Shown here piece after piece: positions 56,545-64,000 of a stretch of 64,000 nucleotides of DNA. Source of the DNA: Bacillota bacterium (GTDB lineage Bacteria > Bacillota > Clostridia > Christensenellales > SZUA-584). The position numbers and the translations under genes are program-made. Where the stretch lies: NCBI GenBank assembly GCA_023412005.1, contig JAEYOE010000007.1, forward strand, positions 1 to 64,000, given 5' to 3'. Numbering within the stretch: position 1 is the first letter of the stretch; each line of letters begins with the position of its first letter. Under the pieces are notes generated by a model. That model saw only the letters and a list, made by a program, of their open reading frames with translations. It did not search any database and was not told the origin of the DNA.

Positions 56545-57400
56545 GTGTTGCTCCTTTCTTAAGTTCGGTAATCAGCTCAGTGCCTGCAATCGCGCCGAAT
56601 CCCCCGGGCAGCGGTTGCTGCGACAAACACGCCACCACTTTTTGCCCAACCGAACAGCCTTTCAGCGCCGCCTGATCAATTTCGATGCCGTAAAAAAGGC
56701 TCTGTCCGGCTGTGGTGGCACATGGCACAATGCGAAGGCGCTCTGTCGGTTTTGGGTTTTTTCGCGAAACCGTCTCCATGAGTGCCGTTCCCAGCAGCTC
56801 TGTTGCTGCCGCGCGGCTTAAAAAAACAACATTGAGCCTGCTCAGCGGATCGCGCGCCATGTTGCCTGAATCTGCAAATGCGTTCACCGTTATCTGTTTG
56901 TCGCCGCAGGTCAGCGTCAGAAGAACACAATACTCCTCGTTTTTTAGAGCCCTATGTTTCGCACGCGCCAGCAGCCACGTCAGCACAGCGCCCACGAGCA
57001 GCCCGATAAAAATGATGCGTACGGGTGCTTTCACCGCAAACGCACCACCAATCATCATCGGTTCACGCAAGCTCAGCATACACGCGTATACCGCACCGGC
57101 CAGCACGAATGAAACAGCCCAGAACGCGCAGGTGTTTTTCCAGAAGCCTTTCTCGCCGCGTCTGAAAAAAGCGATGAAGCACATCGCAAACCCTGCCGCG
57201 ATTTTCACCGCAATCATCTCCGGCCAGCCGCTTAAGCCCACCGCGACGCAACCGTAAACGCCGCCCAGAGCCGCTGCCACTGCGTATCGGCGCCACCGAA
57301 ACGGCGTTCTGACAAGACGCGCTGCGAGCAGCACAATGAGCATATTGACAATAAAATTGTCGAGAAAAACAAGCTCAATATAGACCTTTTGCAACCCCAT
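56363..57400 (-). CDS. spoIIGA: Sigma-E processing peptidase SpoIIGA
   Basis: Membrane aspartic protease that frees SigE from its pro-sequence. 345 residues: five to six membrane helices (about 1-150) and a cytoplasmic protease domain with the active-site D177-S-G-N in VNAFADSGNMARDPLSR, followed by VVFLSRAAATELLG and FGAIAGTELITELKK. The recognisable domain ends near residue 285, at the sigE start; the last 60 codons (THENAVGTTADCLVDAEAEAGG..., rich in Gly/Ala/Asp) read the sigE sequence in another frame and look non-native. Either a stop codon was lost or a 182-bp overlap is tolerated. Confidence 0.93.
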   Translation of the reverse strand: MGLQKVYIELVFLDNFIVNMLIVLLAARLVRTPFRWRRYAVAAALGGVYGCVAVGLSGWPEMIAVKIAAGFAMCFIAFFRRGEKGFWKNTCAFWAVSFVLAGAVYACMLSLREPMMIGGAFAVKAPVRIIFIGLLVGAVLTWLLARAKHRALKNEEYCVLLTLTCGDKQITVNAFADSGNMARDPLSRLNVVFLSRAAATELLGTALMETVSRKNPKPTERLRIVPCATTAGQSLFYGIEIDQAALKGCSVGQKVVACLSQQPLPGGFGAIAGTELITELKKGATHENAVGTTADCLVDAEAEAGGTGRLHQRERGSAAAADADGGGDAASAAGGGGQIGQTGAH

Positions 57401-57664
57401 CAGACCCTTGAATAAATGATGGGCATATTATATAGGTACTGTCACTTGATATATTGTAGAACTACGCTGTAACAAAAAAATATTATGACGCAATATGAAA
57501 GCTTGCGCGAGCAGACTGTCGGGTTATATCGTGCATTATCTTCGTTCATCGCGCTGAAGCAAGTCGGTAAGTTTTTGTTTTATCACAGTCGGTAATTTTG
57601 TCACAGAAAATAAAACGTTTGCGGCGTAATGTGATAGTCATTAAACAAACATGAGGAGCTTATA

Positions 57665-57973
57665 ATGGATAAAATAAATAGACCAAAGCGTATCAGTGCG
57701 AAAAAAGCCAAAGAGATGGTGCAAACCGGCGGTGCCACACTGGTGGATGTGCGCACACCGCGCGAGTATGTGGGCGGGCATTTAAGCGGCGCGTTATCCT
57801 TACCGCTTGATGAGCTTGCCGCCAAAGCCTCCAAGGTATTGCCGGATAAGGAGAAGGCTGTGGTTTTATATTGCTTGAGCGGCGCACGCAGCGGCAGCGC
57901 CGCGCGGTTGCTGGCACAAATGGGCTATCAGAACGTGCGCAATTTGGGCGCGATGTTTAAGTGGAATGATTGA
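57665..57973 (+). CDS. Rhodanese-like domain protein
   Basis: 102-residue single rhodanese domain, a sulfur-transfer fold. The active-site Cys is in VVLYCLSGARSGSAARLLAQMGY (about 69), with the loop C-L-S-G-A-R; the N-terminal ISAKKAKEMVQTGGATLVDVRTPREYVGGHLSGALSLPLDEL includes the CH2A motif. No signal peptide. Start preceded by GAGG. It ends where the REP array starts. Confidence 0.92.
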   Translation: MDKINRPKRISAKKAKEMVQTGGATLVDVRTPREYVGGHLSGALSLPLDELAAKASKVLPDKEKAVVLYCLSGARSGSAARLLAQMGYQNVRNLGAMFKWND

Positions 57974-57980
57974 ACGTGTT

Positions 57981-58212
57981 TCGTAGGGTGCGACATCCTT
58001 GGGGCACCGTTCTGCGACGACACCACGCTCGGGAATCGCGCACGATAATGTCATTCCGATTCTGTAGGGTGCGACATCCTTGGCGCACCTCTCCGAACGA
58101 CTCTGTAGGGTGCGACATCCTTGGCGCACCTCTCCGAACGACTCTGTAGGGTGCGACATCCTTGGCGCACCTCTCCGAACGACTCTGTAGGGTGCGACAT
58201 CCTTGGCGCACC
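57981..58212. repeat. REP-like tandem array, 41-bp units
   Basis: The unit begins TCTGTAGGGTGCGACATCCT and runs on through TGGCGCACCTCTCCGAACGAC. Units start at 58061, 58102, 58143 and 58184 (period exactly 41, the last cut short), with a diverged copy at 57981. Each holds a GGTGCG...CGCACC stem. A related piece, GCGCGCTTAGAAATCGCGC, follows at about 58218-58240. The array lies directly upstream of a RAYT transposase gene, the usual partner of REP elements. Confidence 0.92.
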
Positions 58213-58317
58213 ATTTACCAAGTCAGCGCGCTTAGAAATCGCGCACTACAGAATAACTAACAATGAGATTTATTTCTATAATTTGCATTTATAGTGTTTG
58301 TCTGTTATGATTCTATC

Positions 58318-58978
58318 ATGATCAATGATAATAAAACCAAACAATTCAGAAAAAGAACGAGACTCAAAGGATTTGATTACAGCTCATCAGGAGTTTATTT
58401 TTTAACGTTTTGCACAAACGGCCGAAAGCCTCTACTATCGATTATCACAAGGTGCAACGTTTCTGACACCCCAGCTGTCCGCCTCACAAAGTATGGCTTA
58501 TGCGTTGAAAGATCATTAATGTATATTAACGACAATCGTGCCGATGTACATATTGATTATTATGTGATTATGCCGAATCATGTACATTTGCTTGTGACGC
58601 TTACGTGCAGCAATATCGATAATGGGTTTGATAATTGTTGCGACAGTGCGCTTGGAAATCGCGCACGACAATGTCCTCCCGATTCCATCCTTGGCGCACC
58701 TCTTCATGATGACAGCGCGCTTGGAAATCGCGCGCTACAGAATCACGCACGACAGAATATTATCATTCAAAATTACGAAAGCAGAAACAAGTCTGCTCTT
58801 GGAATCATACCACAGCTCATTTCCTCGAAAACGCTACACAAATAAGGAAAGCCAATTTGATCTATGGCAAAGTGGATATAACGATCATATTATCCGAGAT
58901 GAACAGGATTATCTGATTCATTGGAAATACATCGATGATAATCCCTCCAAATGGGCCGAAGATAAATACTATGTATAA
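58318..58978 (+). pseudogene. REP-associated tyrosine transposase (RAYT), interrupted
   Basis: IS200/IS605-like Y1 transposase. The frame from ATG 58318 gives FRKRTRLKGFDYSSSGVYFLTFCTNGRKPLL and the HUH motif MPNHVHLLV. Repeat sequence then lies inside the gene (58641-58759, with CTTGGAAATCGCGC twice and CATCCTTGGCGCACCTCT), read as DSALGNRARQ...DSALGNRALQ. The frame returns to family sequence (IIPQLISS) and then stops at 58845, while the typical end KRYTNKESQFDLWQSGYNDHIIRDEQDYLIHWKYIDDNPSKWAEDKYY continues in another frame to 58978. So one frameshift near 58828 and a repeat insertion have broken the gene. Confidence 0.85.
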
Positions 58979-59010
58979 CTATCAACCAAAACAACCATAA
59001 TCATGCCCGG

Positions 59011-59484
59011 CTAAATCTTTACCATTTTGAAGCTCGCCGTACCATGGTCTATCGTGAGCAGCCCCACCGTTGCGGGGTGCATGCGCGGCTCACCGAGGCT
59101 GCCCGGGTTGCACAGCTGAATACCGTTCCAAAACTGCTCTGTGGGCACATGGGTATGCCCGAAAAGCGCAACACTTGCTTCTTTTTCCTGCGCGTAAAGC
59201 CCCAGCCCGAGCAGCGAGGATTTCACGTTTTGCTTATGCCCGTGCACCAGCAGTATTCTAACGCCCTCGACAGATAAAACCAGCTCTGTTTCAGAATCTG
59301 AGCCCAAATCGCAATTGCCACGCACGCTATAGACGGGCTTGTCGGTGATTGTGCGGATATAGTCGGCGTCACGGCTTGTGTCGCCCAAATGAAATATCAT
59401 ATCCGCATACGGGAACTGGCGCACCGCAGCCGCCATTTTCATCTTCGCGCCGTGTGTATCACTGATGACCAATATCGTTTTCAT
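59011..59484 (-). CDS. YfcE/MJ0936 family metallophosphoesterase
   Basis: Manganese-dependent phosphodiesterase-like enzyme, 157 residues. Metal motifs: ISDTHG (7-12), FHLGDTSRDADY (about 31-42), VRGNCD (about 54-59), LVHGHKQ (about 79-85) and LFGHTHVPT. In Bacillus the homologue (YsnB) follows rph and rdgB as here. Overlaps rdgB by 4 bp. Physiological substrate not established. Confidence 0.93.
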   Translation of the reverse strand: MKTILVISDTHGAKMKMAAAVRQFPYADMIFHLGDTSRDADYIRTITDKPVYSVRGNCDLGSDSETELVLSVEGVRILLVHGHKQNVKSSLLGLGLYAQEKEASVALFGHTHVPTEQFWNGIQLCNPGSLGEPRMHPATVGLLTIDHGTASFKMVKI

Positions 59485-60062
59485 ACGTCAGCGAGCTTCT
59501 CGCGCAGCGCCGACAACGCGCGCGCCCGGTGGCTGAGTCCGTTTTTCCTTTCAGCGGATATCTCGGCAAAGGTTTGTCCGAGTTCGGGCACAAAAAACAG
59601 CGGATCGTAACCAAACCCGCCGCCGCCCGAGGGCGCATGTGCAATAACACCGCACACCTCACCGCGTGCCGTCGTCACATTGCCGCCTGAAACAAGCGCC
59701 ACCACGCTTACAAACCGCGCACTGCGGTTCTCAATATCATGAAGCGCATGCAGTAATTTTTCGTTATTCTGCTCGTCCGTCGCGTCGTCTCCGGCGTATC
59801 GTGCCGAATAGATACCCGGTGCGCCGCCAAGCGCATCGACGCACAGCCCGGAATCGTCGGCCAGCGCGTCGCAGCCCGCAAGGTCAGCCGCCTCACGCGC
59901 TTTCTTTATCGCGTTGGCTTCAAAGCTGTCACCATCTTCCACAACCTCGAGGCTGATCCCCGCATCCTTAAGAGAGACGATTTCGTCGTAAAAACCGCCG
60001 AGTATCGCCTTAATTTCCTTCACCTTGCCCTGATTGTTTGTCGCAATCAACAGTCTGCTCAT
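59481..60062 (-). CDS. rdgB: XTP/dITP diphosphatase (RdgB/HAM1)
   Basis: House-cleaning pyrophosphatase that removes ITP, dITP and XTP from the nucleotide pool. 193 residues, family length: LLIATNNQGKVKEIKAIL (substrate loop, 4-21), ADDSGLCVDALGGAPGIYSARYAG, and GFGYDPLFFVPELGQTFAEISAERKNGLSHRARAL near the C-terminus. Overlaps rph by 4 bp and yfcE by 4 bp, so translation of the three is coupled. Confidence 0.96.
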   Translation of the reverse strand: MSRLLIATNNQGKVKEIKAILGGFYDEIVSLKDAGISLEVVEDGDSFEANAIKKAREAADLAGCDALADDSGLCVDALGGAPGIYSARYAGDDATDEQNNEKLLHALHDIENRSARFVSVVALVSGGNVTTARGEVCGVIAHAPSGGGGFGYDPLFFVPELGQTFAEISAERKNGLSHRARALSALREKLADV

Positions 60063-60772
60063 CCGTGCAGCGCGTCCTCCTGTATCTTTTGTATCAGAGA
60101 AATGCCGTGTGCCGCAAGCCCCATCAGCTCTCCCAGCTCCTCGGGAAGAATCGGCCGCTTTTCGCCCGTACCCTGCACCTCAATAAAGCCGCCTTCATGC
60201 GACATCACCACATTCACATCCGCTTCGGCCCGGCTGTCTTCGTCATAGCATAAATCCAGCACGCACGCACCGTCCACAATGCCGCAGCTAACGGCCGCGA
60301 TGCCCCTGACAACGGGCGACGCAGAAACAAGTCCGTCTTTTATCATTTTCTGCGCACATTCGCAAAGTGCCACATAAGCCCCTGTAATTGCGGCGGTGCG
60401 TGTGCCGCCGTCCGCATCCAGCACATCACAGTCAATATGCACAGTCAGCCCCGGCATCAGCGCCATATCCACAGCGCAGCGCAAGCTTCGCCCAATCAGC
60501 CGCCCGATCTCGGTGCTGCGCCCATCGGGGCGCTTGGTTTCACGCGGCTTGCGCATTGGCGTGCTGGCCGGCAGCATCGCGTATTCCGCCGTCAGCCAGC
60601 CCTTGCCCGCGTTCTCAAGAAACGGCGGCACGCCTGTTTCGTACATGGCTGTGCAGAGTACTGTGGTTCTTCCCCAGCAAACCAGCGCGCTGCCATGCGC
60701 GTTTTTCAAATAGTTTTTTTGAATTGTCAAAGGCCGCAGCTGCTGCGCGGCGCGGCCATCTGTTCTTATCAT
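60059..60772 (-). CDS. rph: Ribonuclease PH
   Basis: Phosphate-dependent 3' to 5' exonuclease that trims tRNA 3' ends. 237 residues: N-terminal RTDGRAAQQLRPLTIQKNYLKNAHGSALVCWGRTTVLCTA, phosphate site GRSTEIGRLIGRSLRCAVDM, and IDCDVLDADGGTRTAAITGAYVAL, with C-terminal EVQGTGEKRPI. All family signatures are kept. Second gene of the gerM block. Confidence 0.97.
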   Translation of the reverse strand: MIRTDGRAAQQLRPLTIQKNYLKNAHGSALVCWGRTTVLCTAMYETGVPPFLENAGKGWLTAEYAMLPASTPMRKPRETKRPDGRSTEIGRLIGRSLRCAVDMALMPGLTVHIDCDVLDADGGTRTAAITGAYVALCECAQKMIKDGLVSASPVVRGIAAVSCGIVDGACVLDLCYDEDSRAEADVNVVMSHEGGFIEVQGTGEKRPILPEELGELMGLAAHGISLIQKIQEDALHG

Positions 60773-60785
60773 CTGTATGTACCCT

Positions 60786-61748
60786 TTATTCTAATGTATT
60801 GACGAAATCCGGCGTCGCCATCGTCGTCTGCGAGGTGGATGTGTATTCCTTTCCATCCACCAGTATACGCACTTCATCGATATTGTCAAACTGCATCAGC
60901 GTTAATATAATACTGCGCATCAGTGCCTTTTCCTGCTCCGGCTTCTCTTTCACCTGTTCCAGTTCTTTTGAGAAATTTATAGACGCCACACCGTTTTCGT
61001 CTACCGTTACACCCAGCAATTCAGTATCTTTGGGGAACATGCTGCGAAGGCCGCCCTGCCCGGGCCCTTTCACCAGCTCGCTCATTGCCGCGAATGCATC
61101 TGCCTGACCACCCACGTATTTGGTGACCGGTACAATGGCAGTTCCGGCTTCGTTCTCAAAATACAGCAGCAGCTTAGACGCGTCACCGGTATCTTCTGAC
61201 GATACCGCTCCCATCACATTCAGGTCAAACGTTTCAAAAGCCGCGCTGATATCCGTTCCCAGAGGCAGCGCCTCCGTGCAGCCGTCCTGACGAATTTTGA
61301 CCTTGTCGATTGTGGGGAATTCGGTGAGCGTGTTGACCAGTGCCGTCACCTTGCTTAACTCATCCACGGCATCCTTAGCCTGAATAGCCCCGCTGCTAAG
61401 CTGAATGGTTGCGACACCGTCTGTAATGGAAAGGCTGAGCTCTGTTCCCTCCGACAATACCGGATTAAGCCCCATGTACTCCATCTGCGGATCGGTATTT
61501 GGATCGGCTACCAGCTCTGAAACGGCGGCTGCGCCAATACCCTCCACCCATTCAATTTGCTTCATTACAGGAACAATATAACCATAATCGTCCTCAAGGT
61601 AAAGTATGGTGTTTCTCATATTGGCGTCAGTATCATCGATATTGGCCGCCGGTATTTCTTCACTTGGTGCTTCTTCCTTCGCGCCGCAGCCGACAAACCC
61701 AATCATAAGGAAAATCACGGCAAGCACTGCCAGTGCCTTTTTCAGCAT
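60786..61748 (-). CDS. gerM: GerMN domain lipoprotein (GerM-like)
   Basis: Extracytoplasmic lipoprotein of 320 residues from the start at 61748 (GGGAGG seven bases ahead; a GTG at 61763 is the rival). Signal with Cys21 after GFVG, an acidic spacer (KEEAPSEEIPAAN), then two GerMN domains of about 125 residues each: NTILYLEDDYGYIVPVMKQIEWVEGIGAAAVSELVADP...LSITDGVATIQLS and LLLYFENEAGTAIVPVTKYVGGQADAFAAMSELVKGP...GVTVDENGVASINFS. GerM is produced under SigE and is needed for spore germination and cortex formation. Same gene order gerM-rph-rdgB-yfcE as Bacillus. Confidence 0.92.
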   Translation of the reverse strand: MLKKALAVLAVIFLMIGFVGCGAKEEAPSEEIPAANIDDTDANMRNTILYLEDDYGYIVPVMKQIEWVEGIGAAAVSELVADPNTDPQMEYMGLNPVLSEGTELSLSITDGVATIQLSSGAIQAKDAVDELSKVTALVNTLTEFPTIDKVKIRQDGCTEALPLGTDISAAFETFDLNVMGAVSSEDTGDASKLLLYFENEAGTAIVPVTKYVGGQADAFAAMSELVKGPGQGGLRSMFPKDTELLGVTVDENGVASINFSKELEQVKEKPEQEKALMRSIILTLMQFDNIDEVRILVDGKEYTSTSQTTMATPDFVNTLE

Positions 61749-61965
61749 ACCCATTCCTCCCACTATGCGCTTTTTAATAGTATATTAGGTGAAATGAACG
61801 CATATGATTGCGCCTTAAGATTGGTGCATAATATATTATGACTTTTGTTTAAAGCTTTTCTGTGCAAAGCATGATACCGCTGTGCGATAGCAAGGCGGAA
61901 TCTATCCATGTTTATCATATCAGTATTGCGCAAATAATATGAGGAAACGGCTTTAGGAGCAGAAA

Positions 61966-62421
61966 TTGAAATTCGACATCATTTCAAATGTGTGCGACTG
62001 GAATGACCTTGGCCTTTTTGGCACACTTTATATCGAAACGAACGGTCAACCGTTTCCGCATACGCACGCGTCCGGCAATATCAGCGAAATGCTGATATTA
62101 TGGGCGGAGAGTTTGTGCAGCCTGCTCGAATCGGCTTCGGGCGATATGGAGGAATTGTTTTTCCCTGCCTGTGCGCATTCGTTCTCAATCCAGCTGAGCG
62201 GGCCCAGATTTGCTTTAATTTGCTTGAAGCAAAATGCAAAGCCGATTAACGCACCACCTGTCGAGGTGTCATTTTTCAGTATCGTGTGTGCCGTTTATTT
62301 ATTAATTGCCGAGCTGATATCAGACAAACGGTTCGACGGCATTGCGCACATTAAACGGCTGAAGAGTGTTTCGGATCGTTTAAAAAAGGCCTCAAAATCA
62401 TTCGGATTTCACTTCGAATAA
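61966..62421 (+). CDS. Hypothetical protein, 151 residues, TTG start
   Basis: Frame from TTG at 61966 with AGGAG six bases before. Sequence: KFDIISNVCDWNDLGLFGTLYIETNGQPFPHTHASGNISEMLILWAESLCSLLE... and a C-terminal helical, basic tail (HIKRLKSVSDRLKKASKSFG). One stretch (about 102-118, SFFSIVCAVYLLIAELI) is hydrophobic. No family recognised. Looks like an expressed gene because of the good ribosome site and even codon use. Confidence 0.6.
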   Translation: MKFDIISNVCDWNDLGLFGTLYIETNGQPFPHTHASGNISEMLILWAESLCSLLESASGDMEELFFPACAHSFSIQLSGPRFALICLKQNAKPINAPPVEVSFFSIVCAVYLLIAELISDKRFDGIAHIKRLKSVSDRLKKASKSFGFHFE

Positions 62422-62566
62422 CCATTCTGATTCTTTTAATCAAAATAAAAAACGCCCCATCCGCCGAAGTTGACACGAGAAGGCTTGGTCAATTTGTCTT
62501 TTCATTTTTTGGTTAGATATGCTAACTAATCTCAAGGAATTACAATAACACCCGGGAAATCGAGGT

Positions 62567-62755
62567 TTAGTTCGCGTATGCGGACTGTTTGACAGCGGCC
62601 TCCAAAATCTTGCCCCTCTTGATCAGTTCGTTCATTTCATCCTTTGAATAAATCATCACCTGATCGTCGAGTCCGTCGTCCGGCGCAAAAACCAAATCGC
62701 TGTCCCAAGTGCCGACAAGCTTATAGACGCGGCCCCGCTTCGTGATAATAGTCAT
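62567..62755 (-). CDS. Small hypothetical protein, 62 residues
   Basis: From ATG 62755 (GGAGG nine bases upstream; the frame extends to 62812): TIITKRGRVYKLVGTWDSDLVFAPDDGLDDQVMIYSKDEMNELIKRGKILEAAVKQSAYAN. Beta-rich start and a helical end; the sequence resembles a small SH3-like protein but no family is certain. Charged, soluble. Confidence 0.55.
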   Translation of the reverse strand: MTIITKRGRVYKLVGTWDSDLVFAPDDGLDDQVMIYSKDEMNELIKRGKILEAAVKQSAYAN

Positions 62756-63072
62756 AAATGTATTCCTCCGACTGTATAGCTTCATTAAGCCATCTGATAC
62801 ACAAAATAGCAAGAGGTAATTTCAAACATTGAGATATTGAACGATTGTTAATGCTTATGCTAAAAAAGGGGCATGCTCATTTTTAAATGTGTTTCTTAGC
62901 CGTATCAGCCGATGGTGGAATGCATCGGATTTTATCTTTATCCATAAAGATATTTATTGTTATTTTTATACTTTTATGTTACTATTCACGCGATACTCTC
63001 TATTGAATCGGAAATATGCCATTATTATTCATTCCCGATAGTAATAACACGGCAATCTTACCGGGAGGATGT
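62756..63072. other. AT-rich intergenic region
   Basis: No gene seen. Strongly AT-rich around 62930-63000, so promoter sites for either neighbour are likely, but none stands out clearly. Confidence 0.4.
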
Positions 63073-64000
63073 ATGTCTCAGTATTATAAATTCTTAATTC
63101 TGTTGTCACTCTGCGCTCTGCTGGCAGGCTGCCAGCCCACACCCGAAAGACCCGTCGTCGTTCAGAAGAATGACCTTGATCAGCAAATTATGCAAACAGC
63201 TGCCCCCTCATCTTCAGAAGAAACGGAAGATACCTGGCAGGAGACAATTGAGCAGGATGGCGTAAAGGTGAATATTAATGCCGCCGTGGAAATCCCTGAT
63301 GTGACCTCGTGGCCTGTCATCGAAGTCACGCCATATGGCTTTACGGAGCAGGATGCACAAAAAGTCGTGGATGTTTTTTTGCAGGGGCAGCCTTTTTATG
63401 AAGTCAATTCTGTCAAATCCAAGGCGGATATTGAACAGGATATTATTTGGGTTAATCAGCAGCTTGAGATAGCCAAAACGGATGATACAATCGATTCGAG
63501 TTTCTACGAAAGCGAGCTTAAAGATTATCAAGAGGCTTATGAAAATGCCCCCGGTGAGAAACCCAACGAAAAAGGAGCTGATTTGAAATTCAAAACAAAC
63601 CCGGATCCCAACGCTGAGATCAGCCAATCGATATACGTCAAAGCCGATCTTGGTGATTCCGCACCGGCGCGGCTAAGTGTCGATGTATCCGACGATAATA
63701 TGTTTTCCGCAATTTCATTCGTTCGATATGACAACCGACACACCTATTACCACCCTTACTTTGAAGCGACAGATACACTGACCGGATTAAATATCTCAAA
63801 ACAGGATGCGCTTAAGACGGCCGTGAATACTCTGCAAAAGCTGGGCGCTGACGATGTGACATTGGCGTATGCTCAAGCAGGGATTGATGTGGAAGGCCTT
63901 CTTATGTCCGCATTTCCTGACACAGTATCCGACCCTGACAGAAAGAAATGCTATATATTCTATTTTAACAGGGTCATTCAAGGCATACCCGTTACATATG
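63073..64000 (+). CDS. Secreted lipoprotein, cut by window end (DUF6034-like)
   Basis: The frame from ATG 63073 (GGGAGG just before) stays open to the window edge, over 309 codons. Signal YYKFLILLSLCALLAGC with lipobox LAGC gives Cys20 as lipid site, followed by QPTPERPVVVQKNDLDQQIMQTA. The opening resembles Clostridial lipoproteins of the DUF6034 type, which carry the same GCQPTPE..VV.K start; that match is from memory and modest. The body is beta-rich (VNINAAVEIPDVTSWPVIEVTPYGFTEQDAQKVVDVF) with no catalytic motif. Function unknown. Confidence 0.75.
   Translation, partial: MSQYYKFLILLSLCALLAGCQPTPERPVVVQKNDLDQQIMQTAAPSSSEETEDTWQETIEQDGVKVNINAAVEIPDVTSWPVIEVTPYGFTEQDAQKVVDVFLQGQPFYEVNSVKSKADIEQDIIWVNQQLEIAKTDDTIDSSFYESELKDYQEAYENAPGEKPNEKGADLKFKTNPDPNAEISQSIYVKADLGDSAPARLSVDVSDDNMFSAISFVRYDNRHTYYHPYFEATDTLTGLNISKQDALKTAVNTLQKLGADDVTLAYAQAGIDVEGLLMSAFPDTVSDPDRKKCYIFYFNRVIQGIPVTY

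Noticed and set aside
57981..58212. Array with regular 41-bp period taken for CRISPR
   Set aside because: Whole units are identical with no variable spacers, and there are no cas genes; the nearby RAYT gene explains it as a REP array.

Overview
The window looks like chromosome of a spore-forming member of the Clostridia (low-to-mid GC Firmicutes). The clearest markers are spoIIGA-sigE, a gerM-rph-rdgB-yfcE block in the order known from Bacillus, hprK, a CIRCE element, three SleB-type cell-wall hydrolases, a class B sortase and a PASTA protein. Genus cannot be told from the sequence. No phage, plasmid, rRNA or CRISPR array is present; one tRNA gene (Arg, anticodon ACG) is.

Layout. 0.3-7.8 kb (minus): an arginine cluster argC-argB-argD-carB-argF behind a promoter that overlaps an ARG-box-like palindrome. 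argJ, which completes the cyclic acetyl pathway, lies alone 45 kb away (52.3 kb). 7.9-10.9 kb (plus): a MacAB-like export system. 11-15.6 kb: sortase, small acetyltransferase and VOC genes, a PadR/DUF2812 pair with a two-palindrome operator, and two tandem bacteriohemerythrins. 15.6-19.5 kb (minus): a structured leader resembling a c-di-GMP-I (GEMM) aptamer, followed by a beta-CASP RNA hydrolase, a membrane-anchored sugar-binding-like protein and a decayed cyclase gene. 19.5-25.3 kb: ArsR regulator, tautomerase, then an ABC-2 transporter cassette with a PASTA-only membrane protein. 25.8 kb: tRNA-Arg. 26-33.8 kb: small metabolic genes, a DacF-type carboxypeptidase, a HAD phosphatase, HPr kinase, a ROK sugar kinase and a solute-binding protein. 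33.9-39.5 kb (minus): three paralogous cell-wall hydrolases, each with a WalR-box-like direct repeat upstream. 39.7-41.4 kb: flavodoxin, TetR and phosphatase genes. 41.9-48.2 kb (minus): F-type ATP synthase operon atpI-B-E-F-A-G-D-C with no separate atpH; the C-terminal domain of the delta subunit is fused to the N-terminus of alpha. 48.2-54.1 kb: acetyltransferase/DUF2156 pair, Fe-S protein divergent from a Crp/Fnr regulator, argJ, hsp20. 54.4-61.7 kb: CbrC, nitroreductase, sigE/spoIIGA, rhodanese, a REP array with a broken RAYT transposase, and the gerM block. 62-64 kb: small unknowns and a lipoprotein cut by the window end.

Intergenic DNA is rich in dispersed repeats: six copies of a roughly 65-110 bp imperfect-palindrome family, four short AAGGAGAAGG-type hairpins, two GGGC...GCCCCTACG elements and a 41-bp tandem array. 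The most unusual items are the delta-alpha ATP synthase fusion, the riboswitch-like leader in front of the RNA hydrolase, the shared WalR-like box of the three hydrolases, the 182-bp spoIIGA/sigE overlap, and the RAYT gene that carries its own repeats inside its reading frame. All calls rest on reading the sequence; no database search was possible.
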